From positions 310,001-374,000 of the forward strand of contig CAVONV010000032.1 of assembly GCA_963697355.1 (NCBI GenBank): a stretch of 64,000 nucleotides of DNA, written 5' to 3'. Positions 35,878 to 45,604 of this stretch are shown piece by piece. The notes under the pieces are model-generated. The model was not told the DNA's origin and did not search any database. It saw only the letters and a program-made list of their open reading frames with translations. How positions within the stretch are numbered: the first letter of the stretch is position 1; each line of letters opens with the position of its first letter. A program made the position numbers and the translations under genes. This DNA comes from CAVONV01 sp963697355. Lineage in GTDB: Bacteria; Acidobacteriota; Vicinamibacteria; Marinacidobacterales; DATDRI01.

Positions 35878-37287
35878 TCACCGTCGCCACTCATCCGCTT
35901 CCGCTTTGCCCAGCAGATGACGTAGTGCTGTCTCCAGCCCGGGATGACGGTACTCGTAGCCGGCCTCGAGCAGCTTGCCCGGAATCACTCGAGCGCTTGA
36001 CAGAAGAAGCTCATCAGCCACCTCTCCCAAAGCCCATCGCGCTGCAAACGCCGGGAAGAGCCATTACTGTCGGACGTCGCAGAATCCCGCCCAAAGTCTT
36101 CGTGAGCTCCCGATTGGTCACCGGATGAGGCGCAACGGCGTTGACGGGACCCGCAAGGCTCTCTTTACAGAGCGCGAATAGAATGAGGTCCACCAAATCG
36201 TCGCTCGAAATCCAGCTGACATGTTGACCGCCAGGGCCCACCGGCCCACCCAAGCCCGCCTTGAAGGGTGGAAGCATCTGGGCGAGAGCCCCTCCGGCCG
36301 GACTCAAAACCATGCCCATCCTCAAGTTCACAACCCGGACTCCGTTCTGTCGCGCCGGCTCGGTGGCTTCTTCCCATCCAAGGCAAACTTCCGAGAGGAA
36401 GCCCGACCCGGGACGGCTGGCTTCGTCGAGGATTTCATCACCTCGGTTGCCGTAGTAGCCGACCGCAGAAGCACTGACAAGGACTTTGGGGGGGTCGGAG
36501 AGCTTCGCCAATGATTCGCAAAGAAATCTCGTCCCGTCGATCCGACTGGTTCGGATTCGGTCTTTCTTCTGGCGAGACCACCGGCTGGTTCCCAGGCTTT
36601 CTCCTGCCAGATGAACGACCGCCTGCACTCCATCTAAGACCGAGAGGTCGATCTCCCGATGAACTGGGTCCCAATGCGCCACCGCCTCATCCTGTTTCGG
36701 CTTGCTGCGAGACAGGCGAACGACTTCGTGCCCTCCGGTTGTCAGGAAAGGCACTAGAGTGCTTCCAACCAAGCCGCCGGCTCCGCTCACCAGAATCTTC
36801 ATTGGTCGAGCCGGACGGAGCCGAAGGTGGCTCTCCAGGTCATGCGCGGTCGTTTCATGCCGATATTGAAACATACGTTCCAATTGCGATCGAACGAACG
36901 AATGGCCCAACAACCGTCCCAGCCCAACCAAAGGGAAGCTCATATTCGATCTGATCCTCCAGGATGGACGCGGTCGCATCGATCGACTCGAACCGATGCG
37001 TATGTGCCCATGACCGAAAGGGACCCTTGACCTGAATGTCCCGAAACTGTCGACCTTTCAAGTAGTCTCTATGTTCCGAGATCCAAGTGCGACGCAGAGG
37101 CCCCGTCCGAACCCGGAGAGTGCACGAGCGAGCCGGATTCCTCGATGCCTCCCGTGCGGCTGATCAACTCGACCTGTTCCCAGGGAGGCGTCAATCGCTC
37201 CAGCGCACCCGGCCGTTTGTGCCAATCACATACAACGTCCGAGGGGGCTGCGATCCGGGAACGGCGGACGAAAGTGTCGATAGCCAC
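35878..37287 (-). pseudogene. SRPBCC domain fused to TIGR01777 sugar-epimerase-like protein, three frameshifts
   Basis: Conserved blocks occur in order but in three frames. The SRPBCC part starts at 37287 (SRIAAPSDVVCDWH, ERLTPPWEQVELI). It shifts near 37120 to LKGRQFRDIQVKGPFRSWAH and near 36930 to QLERMFQYRHETTAHDLE. The epimerase follows with MKILVSGAGGLVGS, VHLAGESL and SASAVGYYG. A last shift near 36055 restores the normal tail (SSARVIPGKLLEAGYEYRHP) that ends at 35878. An intact gene would be an SRPBCC-TIGR01777 fusion, common next to LitR-type regulators. Three breaks in 1.4 kb, while neighbours are intact, suggest either real decay or local sequence errors. Confidence 0.75.
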
Positions 37288-37308
37288 GATTCCATCCTCA
37301 CAAGGAAT

Positions 37309-38070
37309 TCACGCTCGAGCTCGCGTCCTGACCGTGGACAAACCCCCATCGATTCCGAACACTTGCCCCGTCACCCACGAATTCGCCGGATCCAAGAGCC
37401 ATTGGATCAAGGACGCCACGTCGGCTGGTTCTCCGATTCGCTGAAGCGGGTGCATGGCGATCGAGGCCTTCTCGCTCGCTGGGTTGGAGAGTATCTTCTC
37501 GGTCATTTGAGTTCTAACTAGTCCCGGTGCCACCCCGTTGACCCGAATGCTCCGAGCCGCATAGGAGGCTGCCGCTGAGAGTGCCAACCCGGCGACACCC
37601 GCCTTGGCGGCGGCAATCGCCTCATGATTGGGTAGACCCGCCCGAGCTGCCGCTGACGAGACCAGAACGATGGAACCGCCGTTCTTCATCATCGCACCCA
37701 CGGCGGCTTTGACCGTGTAGAAAGCCGAAGTCAGATTGACGGAAAGCGTCGCCTCCCAATCCGCTTCGGTGGTCAGATGGGCCGGCTTGAGAAGCAGTGA
37801 GCCGATGCAATTGACCACGCCATCCACGCGGCCAAACCGCTCCATGGCTCGTGTGATACACCCGTTCACCTCCTCGTAGCGCGTTCCATCCACCAGACAA
37901 GATTCCCCCCCAGTCGACTCGGTCAACCGACTCAGCTTCTCGGCGCTTCGACCTCCGAGCACCAGGTGCGCTCCGTTCGATGCGAGCCGACGGGCCAAAG
38001 AGCTCCCGACGCCGCCGGTGGCTCCCAGAATGACATGAACCGGTGATTCTTGGTCACCCACCATATTCAA
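37309..38070 (-). CDS. SDR-family protein lacking the catalytic tyrosine
   Basis: A 253-residue Rossmann protein with cofactor loop GATGGVGSSLARRL, CIGSLLLKP in place of NNAG, Ser in LVSSAAARAG, and the C-terminal GQVFGIDGGLS. The usual YxxxK motif reads IAAAK within NHEAIAAAKAG, so the lysine is kept and the tyrosine is replaced. It can probably bind NAD(P) but may not catalyse classical alcohol oxidation. It lies between a small unknown gene and the SRPBCC-epimerase, all on the minus strand with short gaps, so they form an operon at the edge of the photoreceptor cluster. Confidence 0.85.
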   Translation of the reverse strand: MNMVGDQESPVHVILGATGGVGSSLARRLASNGAHLVLGGRSAEKLSRLTESTGGESCLVDGTRYEEVNGCITRAMERFGRVDGVVNCIGSLLLKPAHLTTEADWEATLSVNLTSAFYTVKAAVGAMMKNGGSIVLVSSAAARAGLPNHEAIAAAKAGVAGLALSAAASYAARSIRVNGVAPGLVRTQMTEKILSNPASEKASIAMHPLQRIGEPADVASLIQWLLDPANSWVTGQVFGIDGGLSTVRTRARA

Positions 38071-38097
38071 CCTCCCAACAATTTCGATCCGGACAAC

Positions 38098-38340
38098 TCA
38101 GCAGACGGCTTGCCAACTGGCGTGGAAGAAGAAACATTCTTGCCCCTTCACAACGGAGATCGTATCTGCCCCTAAAGAACTCGGTTCGAGAATCGACTTG
38201 GCTACCGCTATGATCGGTTTGCGGCTCAATAGCATTTGGTTCAAAATCAGCTCATCGAGACGAAAGAGTCTAGGCAGCCGGCGGTGATCCTCGGCTTTTC
38301 CCTCCCCCGATTCTATGCTCGTCGCAGGCTTTGTATCCAT
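38098..38340 (-). CDS. Small hypothetical protein, 80 aa
   Basis: I do not recognise this family. It starts with ATG at 38340 behind GAAGAGAGGG at a proper distance and is followed after 27 bases by the SDR gene, so it is likely to be real. The product is soluble, with a charged N-terminal third (SGEGKAEDHRRLPRLFR) and a more hydrophobic middle (LILNQMLLSRKPIIAVA). It faces an AT-rich promoter region with the shared ATTAGACA element. It may be a small regulator or accessory factor of the cluster. Confidence 0.55.
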   Translation of the reverse strand: MDTKPATSIESGEGKAEDHRRLPRLFRLDELILNQMLLSRKPIIAVAKSILEPSSLGADTISVVKGQECFFFHASWQAVC

Positions 38341-38385
38341 GATGACCCTCTCTTCCTAGGCAACGACAGTTATGCAATGCATTGA

Positions 38386-38421
38386 AGTATATCCTCTAAC
38401 TAATCTCGCATTTGTTGTCTA
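38386..38421 (-). promoter_or_regulatory. Possible regulated promoter of the small-protein/SDR operon
   Basis: On the minus strand a strong -10 (TATACT, 38391-38386) has only a weak -35 (CAAATG at 17 bases). The shared element ATTAGACA sits immediately upstream (38423-38416). A good -10 with a poor -35 next to a conserved motif is typical of an activated or repressed promoter. Confidence 0.4.
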
Positions 38422-38462
38422 ATATAATTCTACTCTTGAAAATAATAAACATCAATAAATAA

Positions 38463-38491
38463 TGGACAAATTAGCGTCGGTCGGGTATGTT
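38463..38491 (+). promoter_or_regulatory. Predicted promoter of the DUF1499 gene
   Basis: TGGACA at 38463-38468 is separated by 17 bases from TATGTT at 38486-38491, about 65 bases before the GTG start. On the opposite strand the same place reads TTTGTCCATTATTTATTGATG in part, closely resembling the sequence at 26633-26652 in the photoreceptor divergent region. Confidence 0.45.
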
Positions 38492-38557
38492 TAAAGGGCT
38501 GCACATGGAGGCCGCCATCCATCCATGCAAAGGACCGATGCTGAAAGAGGTAAACTG

Positions 38558-39052
38558 GTGATCAAAGCGTTACGTCTACTAAGTGTTTTCCTAGTGATAG
38601 GGATATGGGTCTTGCCGTCGGAAGGCGAAACAAAGGATGAAAGTATGAGGTTCGAACTTGCTCCCTGTCCAAGCTCACCCAATTGCGTAACTTCATTGTC
38701 AAAGAATCCACGATCAGCAATCAAGCCACTCTTCTTTTCCAGCACGTTACCCGATGCGCAGCAATCGATTCGCGAGCTCATCCAAACCATGCCGCGAGCC
38801 CGAATCATCCGCGACGAGCCGGGCTACATCCATGCCGAATTCTCATCCCGATTCTTCGGATTCATCGACGATGTGGAGTTCGTTCTGGATGCCGAGACCC
38901 AAAGGGTCGATTACCGTTCTGCTTCCCGGGCCGGCTACTACGATTTCGGTGCCAATCGGCGCCGACTGGAGAAGGTAAGAGACCGCTTGACTCGATCTGA
39001 CGAGATATCAACAGACCCACTCGTTTCTACCCGGACGAGACGGACACCGTAG
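38558..39052 (+). CDS. DUF1499 family protein, exported
   Basis: The conserved DUF1499 opening PCPSSPNCVTS is followed by IIRDEPGYIHAEFSSRFFGF and ending motifs YRSASRAGYYDFGANRRR. A GTG at 38558 behind AGAGG gives a short signal or anchor (ALRLLSVFLVIGIWVLPS); an ATG at 38525 would add 11 residues. DUF1499 proteins recur in LitR/CarH gene neighbourhoods and their function is unknown. It is followed by DUF1475 on the same strand, so both are probably part of the light-controlled set. Confidence 0.85.
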   Translation: MIKALRLLSVFLVIGIWVLPSEGETKDESMRFELAPCPSSPNCVTSLSKNPRSAIKPLFFSSTLPDAQQSIRELIQTMPRARIIRDEPGYIHAEFSSRFFGFIDDVEFVLDAETQRVDYRSASRAGYYDFGANRRRLEKVRDRLTRSDEISTDPLVSTRTRRTP

Positions 39053-39099
39053 AAAGGAACCCCCTCCTTCGCACCAAGGTATCTGACTGGAGTTACACG

Positions 39100-39432
39100 A
39101 TGCTGAACCTACTCCGTGGAGTTTTGGTCCTCATTCTGCTCTGCATGATCGTCTTGACGGTAGTGGCCATTCAGGAATCAAGCCTGATGGAGGCGGGATC
39201 CAAGCTATGGAATGACGCCTGGTTCCGGCTGACCCTGGCGGACGCCTATTTTGGCTTCCTGATCCTCTATTTGTGGGTTGCTTACAAGGAACGCACGCTG
39301 TGGTCAAGAATCGCCTGGTTTGCGCTCTTCATGACCATGGGGAACATGGCTGTTGCCGCCTACATCCTGATTCAACTCTCGAGGGTCCGACACGGGAACT
39401 TGGCGGAGTCGCTGCTGTTACGAGACGGATAG
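39100..39432 (+). CDS. DUF1475 small membrane protein
   Basis: A 110-residue protein with three or four hydrophobic segments: VLVLILLCMIVLTVVAI, TLADAYFGFLILYLWVAY and IAWFALFMTMGNMAVAAYI. This matches DUF1475 in length and in the motif ADAYFGFLILYLWV. It starts 47 bases after DUF1499 and is probably co-transcribed. Its end marks the boundary between the ordinary-GC photoreceptor cluster and the GC-rich biosynthetic island, which is convergent with it. Confidence 0.82.
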   Translation: MLNLLRGVLVLILLCMIVLTVVAIQESSLMEAGSKLWNDAWFRLTLADAYFGFLILYLWVAYKERTLWSRIAWFALFMTMGNMAVAAYILIQLSRVRHGNLAESLLLRDG

Positions 39433-39446
39433 CTGGCCGCCATACC

Positions 39447-42400
39447 TCAGCTAGGATGTTCGTCGTCGCCGAGCAGTCTTTGGCGGTCCCCCTCAGGGAC
39501 CTCGGCGACGTCGGCGAGGATCCTGTCCTCGGCGACCTTCGCCAGCTCACCAAGGGTCGGGTGCGAGAACAGTGTCTCCAGCGGCAGGTCGATGTCGAAC
39601 TCCTGGCAGAGCCGGACCATGACCTGCATGGTGGCCAGCGATGTGCCGCCGAGCTCGAAGAAGCTGTCGTCGGCACCGACGCGCTCGACGCCGAGCTCCT
39701 CCTGCCAGACGCCGGCCAGGTACTCTTCGACCGGCCCCTCGGGGGCGCGGTAGGGCCTCTCGGGGCGCGGTCCCAGGGTCTCCCGGGACAGCGCCTTCTC
39801 GTCCACCTTGCCGCTCACGGTCAAGGGAATGGAGTCGACGCGCTGCAGGTGAACGGGGAACAGCTGTGCGGGCAGCCGCTCGCCCAGCTGGCGCCGGAGC
39901 TCCTGGTCGGACACGTCCTCCGAGGCGACGTAGAAGGCCTCGAGCGCCGTCTGATCGACGTCCTCTGTCCACGCGCTCCTCGTCGTACCCGATCTCGGCC
40001 AGCGTTTTCGCGCACGTGGTCCACGTCGATCTCGTCGTCGAGCTCGTCCAGCGCCCCCTCGCGGGTCTTGTGGCCGAGGCGCACGTCCCAGCTGTAGGGC
40101 AGGGCGTAGTTGTGGTAGCCGCGCTCCTTCTTGTGGACGTAGATGCCGGCGTCGTTGATCAGGCAGTTGGTCGAGCGACCGGTGTCCTTCGGGCGCACCC
40201 ACGGGACCTTCTGCTCGAGGTAGGAGTACAGCTCCTCCATCCCGACGTCGCAGTAGCGATAGAAGTCGACGAAGCGGATCTCCTCGAAGATCCGGTCGTC
40301 GTCGAAGATCTCGACGTCCAGGGAACGCGAGACCTCGTCGGCGACCCGGTGGTAGGCCTTCCGCGCCGCCAGCACCGCGGCGTCGACCTCCTCCGGGCTG
40401 CGTCGGCCGTCGCGGAACATCTCCTCGGTGAGCCGGGTCTCGAACATCTGTCCGCGGGACAGGCCGGTGACGATGATCGGAATCCCCAGCTCCCGCGCCC
40501 GCTTCATGCTCAGGGTGTAGATCGTCTTGAAGCAGCCGTTGCAGACGTTGGAGAAGCGCATCAGGCTGTCGCGGAAGATCGCGTTCATCGCCGGGGTCGT
40601 GGCGAACTCGACCGGCACGCCGAGCTGCCCGGTCACCTTGCGGATGTTCTCCTTCGCGCCCTCGGAGATGAACCCGTTGTCGAGGGTGAAGGCGTAGACC
40701 GAAAGGCCCATCTCGACCAGCCGGCACAGGGCGTAGGTGCTGTCCTTGCCGCCGCTGTAGAGCATCAGGCAGTCGTACGTCCGGCTCGTGTCGTCGCGCG
40801 GACTCCTCGAAGAGGTCGCGCAGGTCGTCCATGGTCCTGAAGTAGGCCTGGGCGTGGTCCTGGATCGACTCGTAGGAGCGGCACACGCTGCACACGCCGT
40901 CCTCGTCGAAGACCGCCCGCGGGTAGTTCGAGGGCAGGCCACATCGGATGCAGTGACGGACCTCATCGCGTCGCTTTGGGACGCTGCGCCCGGGCGCCGA
41001 CGGGCCACCACCGCGCACTGCTCGATCATCGGCAGCGACAGCAGGGCGGCCTCGATCTCGCCGGGCTCGACGCGGAAGCCCGAGACCTTGACCTGGCGGT
41101 CGAGTCGGCCGAGGTACTCGAGGGTGCCCGGATCCCTCAGCCGCACCCGGTCCCCGGTGCGGTAGCGGCGCTCACTCCCGGTCGGCGCGGGTGCGCCTGA
41201 AAACTCTCCGCGGTGAGCTCGTCGAGCCCGTGGTAGCCGCGAGCCAGACCGTAGCCGCGAGATCCACAGCTCCCCCGGCACGCCCTCGGGCACCGGCGTA
41301 CAGCGCTTCGTTCAGGATCTCGACCTGACGTGGTCCGCGGGCACGCCGATGGGGACGCTGGCCTCGGTGTCGGCTTCGGGGTCGTAGCGGTGGGCCACGC
41401 AGCCCACCACCGCCTCCGTCGGTCCGTACTCGTTGTGGAGCTCGACCTGATCGTGGAGCTGCGCGCTGATCGCCGCCGCGAGGGGCTCCTGAGATTCTCG
41501 CCGCCGACCACCATGCGGCGAATCCGGGAGCCCTCGAGACCGATCCGTCGCGAGGAGCGACAGATGGGAGGGGGTGAGCTTGATGAAGTCGACGGCGTTG
41601 GCCCGACCACGTCCATGAGCGCGGTGTCGACCGGCCCGTCGGGCTCCGGGTAGATCTCGAGGGTGCCCCCCGTGATCAGGGGCAGGAACAGGCTGGTGAC
41701 GGTGAGGTCGAACCGCCATCGAGGTGAACAGCGGAAACGTCAGGCGGTCTCCCCGCACGTACTGTCGCGACGCCCAGCTGAGGTAGTCGGCGAGGCCGCC
41801 GTGCTCGATGAGGACGCCCTTGGGCCGACCGGTGGAGCCGGACGTGTACATCAGATAGGCCAGATCGTCGAGATCCGGTCCCGGCCGGTCCAGGGTCCGG
41901 CCGGGCCCGGCTCGGATCCCCTCGGCGATCGAGAGCACGGCTGACGCCCAGGCACACGTGGTGGCGGGCTCCGCCCCCTCTCCGACGAGCAGTACGCGGG
42001 CGCCGGAGTCCCGGAGGACGTGGTCCAGGCGCGCCTGCGGGACCGAGGGGTCGATGGGCACGTAGGCGGCCCGCGCCCTGAGCGCGGCGAGGATGGCGAT
42101 GACGGCCAGCGTCGATCGACTGCTGACGATGGCGACCCGATCGCCCGGCTCGAGGCCCTGCTCCACCAGGGTCGCGGCCAGGGCCTCGGACTGTTCCCGG
42201 AGGGCGGCGAAGGAGATCTCCGATCGCCCCTGGCGCAGTGCGACCCGGTCGGGCTCGCGACTCGGCCTGGGCCTCGAACATCGCGACCACGGATCGATCC
42301 GGCAAGCGGTGCCGAGTCGGTGGCGTTGAGCGAGGCCAGTGCCTGTCGCTCGTCTTCGACCAGAATGTCCACCGAGGCGATGGGCTGGTCGGGATCCTCG

Positions 42401-43710
42401 AGGAAAGCCTCCGAGTACCTTCTCGAAGTGCTCGAGGCTGCGATGCCGGAACCGCTCCGGGAGCGCCCCCTCGTTGAAATCGAAATGCAGGATGGTAGCG
42501 GCCCGATCCCGAGAAAGTCGTGCACCTGGAGCCGAAGGGCGTGCACGCTGTCACCGTGACCGGGGTGAACCCAGTCCACCTCGACCGGGACGCCGGCGAA
42601 GGTGCCGAACGAGGCCGGAAAGTAGTTGAGCACGATGTTGCTGGCGGTGGCGCCGGAGGGGGAGCTCATGCCGGGGAGGGCGTGGCGCAGGAAGAGCTTG
42701 GCCTCCTCCAGGCACCGTGGCGCCGAGCGACCGGAATGTGTCGTGCGGCTCGACGGTCGCCGCGAAGGGGAACATCTCGATGAACAGGCCGAGTGCTCGC
42801 TTGGCCTCCGGGGTGGGACGTCCGGCGACCGGGGCGTCGAAGCCGAGATCGGAGCGGCCGCTGACGCGGTGGAGCCAGCTCACGAGCAGGGTCGCGAAGA
42901 GCGCGAATCGCGACAGTCCCTCGGACAGGCTCAGGAAACCCTCCTGCCGAGAGAGCCGGTCGAGAGCGCGGGAGCGGTCTTCGTCGAGCTCGAGGGTCAA
43001 GCGAGTGCTCGCGGTGCCGACCGGATCGGTGCTGCGACCGTAGAGGGGAACCGAGCGGCCGCGGCGCTGCTGGCGGCTCGCCCAGTGCTCGAGGGCTTTC
43101 GTCCGCTGCGCTGCCCTCGGCTGCAGTGTCGCCACGGTCGGGTAGTAGGCAGAGAGCGGTGAGCGCTCGGCACCGTCGCCGCCGAGGAGAGCCTCGTATT
43201 CCGCTCCAACCTCGCGATAGAGCAGGAGCGTCGACCAGGCGTCGGTGACCAGGTGGTGCTGATTCAGGTACCACCCGGTCCGGCCCTCGCCGAGCCGGAC
43301 GAGCACGCTGTCGACGAGCTCGCCACCGAGCGGGAGCGGGCGAGCGCAGCGTTCCCGGCACCACCGACGGAATTCCCCCTCCGGGTGCGAGCCGCTTCCC
43401 GAAGTCGAGGACCGTGGTCGGACCGGTGCTCACGCCCAGGACCCGCCTGTCCCTCCGCCTTCATCCTCCACGACCCGAGTTCTCAGCGCATCGCTGCCGT
43501 CGGCGACGCGCCGCCAGGCCTCACAGAACAGATCGGCGCGAAGCTCCGTCGGGAACACGAAGGCGAAGGCCATGTTGTACAGCGGGCTCTCGGGATGAAG
43601 CCTCTGCCCGATCCAGATCTGCGTCTGGCTGTGGGTCAGTCCTGCACCTTCAGTTGGAGTTGGGCCATCTCTCTCTCCCATTCGGAGTTTTGCCGACCAA
43701 GACCGTTCAT
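39447..43710 (-). CDS. NRPS: condensation - adenylation interrupted by a PP-loop domain - carrier, frameshifted
   Basis: Reading down the minus strand from 43710, a condensation domain has C1 HSQTQIWIGQRL and the active-site motif HHLVTDAWST near 43255. Next comes an adenylation domain with A3 YTSGSTGRPKG (41.84 kb), NEYGPTE, A7 YRTGD and A8 GRLDRQVKVSGFRVEPGEIE near 41.1 kb. Instead of A9 there are about 330 residues (40.99-40.0 kb) with CIRCG, CSVC, the PP-loop SGGKDST at 40.75 kb and NVCNGC, like N-acetyl-sugar amidotransferase/ATP-pyrophosphatase enzymes. Then A9-A10 (LPAQLFP, SGKVDEKAL) and a carrier domain with FFELGGTSL near 39.65 kb. There is no thioesterase. Several frameshifts break the frame, but motif order is complete. 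The start overlaps the carrier-protein stop (ATGA). Confidence 0.78.
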
Positions 43711-44005
43711 TGCCCGGAGCCCGTCGCATGACCTGTGGCCCTCAGGACGTACTCGGCGAGCACCACGACGGTCTGGAAGTTCTCGATCACGAAGATCCGC
43801 AGGCTGCATATTGATCTGGAACTCTTCCTCGACGAACGCCGCCAGGCGCAGCACCCCGATCGAGTCGAGGATGTCGCCCGACAGCAGGTCGTCGTCCCGA
43901 TTGACGATCACCTCCGGGACTCAGCAGCTCGCGCTGCATGAACGCCATGATTCGGCGCTCGACCTCCTGGGCCTCCGGCCGCGGGCTGTTGTCAGTTCCC
44001 ATCAT
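43707..44005 (-). CDS. Stand-alone acyl/peptidyl carrier protein, frameshifted
   Basis: A short gene of about 98 codons. Its parts are AQEVERRIMAFMQREL, then NRDDDLLSGDILDSIGVLRL, where the DSIG serine is the phosphopantetheine site, then FVEEEFQIN and, in another frame, FVIENFQTVVVLAEYVLRA. At least two single-base shifts separate the parts. The C-terminal stop at 43709-43707 overlaps the NRPS start, and its start overlaps the upstream adenylation gene. A free carrier between a free adenylation enzyme and an acyl-CoA-dehydrogenase-like protein suggests that an amino acid is loaded here and oxidised before the NRPS uses it. Confidence 0.72.
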
Positions 44006-45604
44006 GGCCATCCTTCCCCGCCAGGCGAGCTCTGAGAGCGTTGCGGTCGATCTTGCCGGTTGGGGTTCGCGGCAAGGACTCGAGGACGGTGATCTCGGCC
44101 GGTACGGAGTGGCGAGGGAGGATCTTCCTCAGGTCCGCCAGGATCTCCCGTTGCGTCGACACTGCCGGTCCCAACCACCACCGCCGCCCGAATGGCGGAA
44201 CTTCCCTCGCCGTCCGGCACCGTGAAGGCGGCGGCCTCCTCGACCGGGTCGAGAGACAGGAGCGCTGTCTCGACCTCCTCGAGCTCGACGCGATGACCGC
44301 GGACCTTGACCTGGCGATCGGCGCGGGCGACGAACGTGAGGTTGCCGTCGTCGAGGACCCGGACCCGATCCCCGGTTCGGAAGTAGACTTCCTCGAGTTC
44401 GCCCGCCGACGGTCGCCGGACGAGAACGCGGCGGTTCTTCTCGGGCTCGCCCCAGTAGCCCGACATCACGGTCGACCCGCGAACGAGCAGCTCGCCGACC
44501 TCTCCGTCGGGGACCGGTCGCAGCTCGTCGTCGACGACGAGAGTGCTCGAGTTGGAGCACGCCTTTCCGATCGGCAACGGATCGTCGAAGTCGCCTGCCT
44601 CCGGCAGATGATAGTAGGTGCACACGTTGACCTCGGTCGAGCCGTACACGTGGCTGAAACGCGCACCGGGGAGCTGCTGCATGAGTCCGACGTAGGTGTT
44701 TCTCGGGGAAGGTCTCGCCGGCAAACAGAACCCATCGGATCGAGCGCAGGTCTCGCGTCTCGAGGTCGCCGCGAAGCGAGAGCTGGACAAGGGCGGTGGG
44801 TACCGAGTACCACACCGAGACGCGCTCCTGCTCGAGAAGCGCAGACAGGCTGCCCGGCATCATCAGCACCGCCGGCGTCAGGATGACGGTCGTCGCGCCC
44901 GCTCGAGCGGCGCCGTAGTAGTCGAAGGTGGCAAAGCAGGTGTGATGCGAGGAGTGGTTGCTCAGGCGGTCGTCGCCGGTCAGGGAGTACTCAGCCACCG
45001 CCCACTCGACGAAGCTCATGGCACTGCGGTGGGTGTGAAGGATGAGCTTCGGAACCCCGGTGGAGCCCGAGGTGTGCAGGATGTAGGCCGGATCGAGATC
45101 GATCATCGTCACATCCGGCGGCCGGTCGCTGGCTTCCTCTGACACCGTCTCCCCACGGATGGCATTTAAACGGCATGCTCGTCCTCGGATTCGAGACCGA
45201 TCACGTGCGACACATCTGGACAGGTGGCGAGCGCACTCCGAACCACGTCGCGCCGTCCTGGGCTCCGAGACGAGGTGCGTCGCACCCGTCGTCTTGCAGG
45301 ATGCGGACCACTTGCTCGACTGGGGACTTCGGGTCGATCGGCACCAGGGTCCCTCCCGATGCGAGCACCCCGTAGAAACCCACCGGCACGTTGCAGGCCC
45401 TTTCCGAGCAGTACCGCAACGCGGTCCCGTCGCGCGAGGCCGGTCCCAAGCAGGACCCGCGCGAGGCCGTTGGCCTGGCGGGCCAGCTGCTTCGTAGCTC
45501 AGCGTCGCCCCATCACAGCGGACGGCAGGGGCCTCGGGATGACGGAGCGCGGCCTCGTCGATCATCCGGTGCAGCAGCATCGACCTGCCGGTGGATACCG
45601 TCAC
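43992..45604 (-). CDS. Stand-alone amino-acid adenylation enzyme (AMP-dependent ligase), frameshifted
   Basis: Begins with GTG at 45604, overlapping the HupE-like stop (GTGA): MLLHRMIDEAALRHPEAP, then GATLSYEA. Core motifs are A3 LHTSGSTGVPK, A4 region CFATFDYYGAA, A5 HVYGSTEVN, A7 YFRTGDRV, A8 RADRQVKVRGHRVELEEVE and A10 PTGKIDRNALRAR. It lacks condensation and carrier domains and is therefore like the free ligases (PltF, PigI, RedM) that load proline onto a free carrier. The A4 motif keeps the Asp that binds the alpha-amino group of amino acids. The binding-pocket residues do not allow a firm substrate call. Frame breaks occur near 45.45, 44.70 and 44.17 kb. Confidence 0.76.

Noticed and set aside
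35859..36128. 89-codon plus-strand ORF
   Set aside because: It lies opposite the restored C-terminal tail of the SRPBCC-epimerase gene.
39273..40840. Long plus-strand open frames (39273-40097 and 39641-40840)
   Set aside because: They lie opposite the NRPS motifs, are extremely Arg/Ala-rich and contain no family motif; they are antisense shadows typical of GC-rich DNA.
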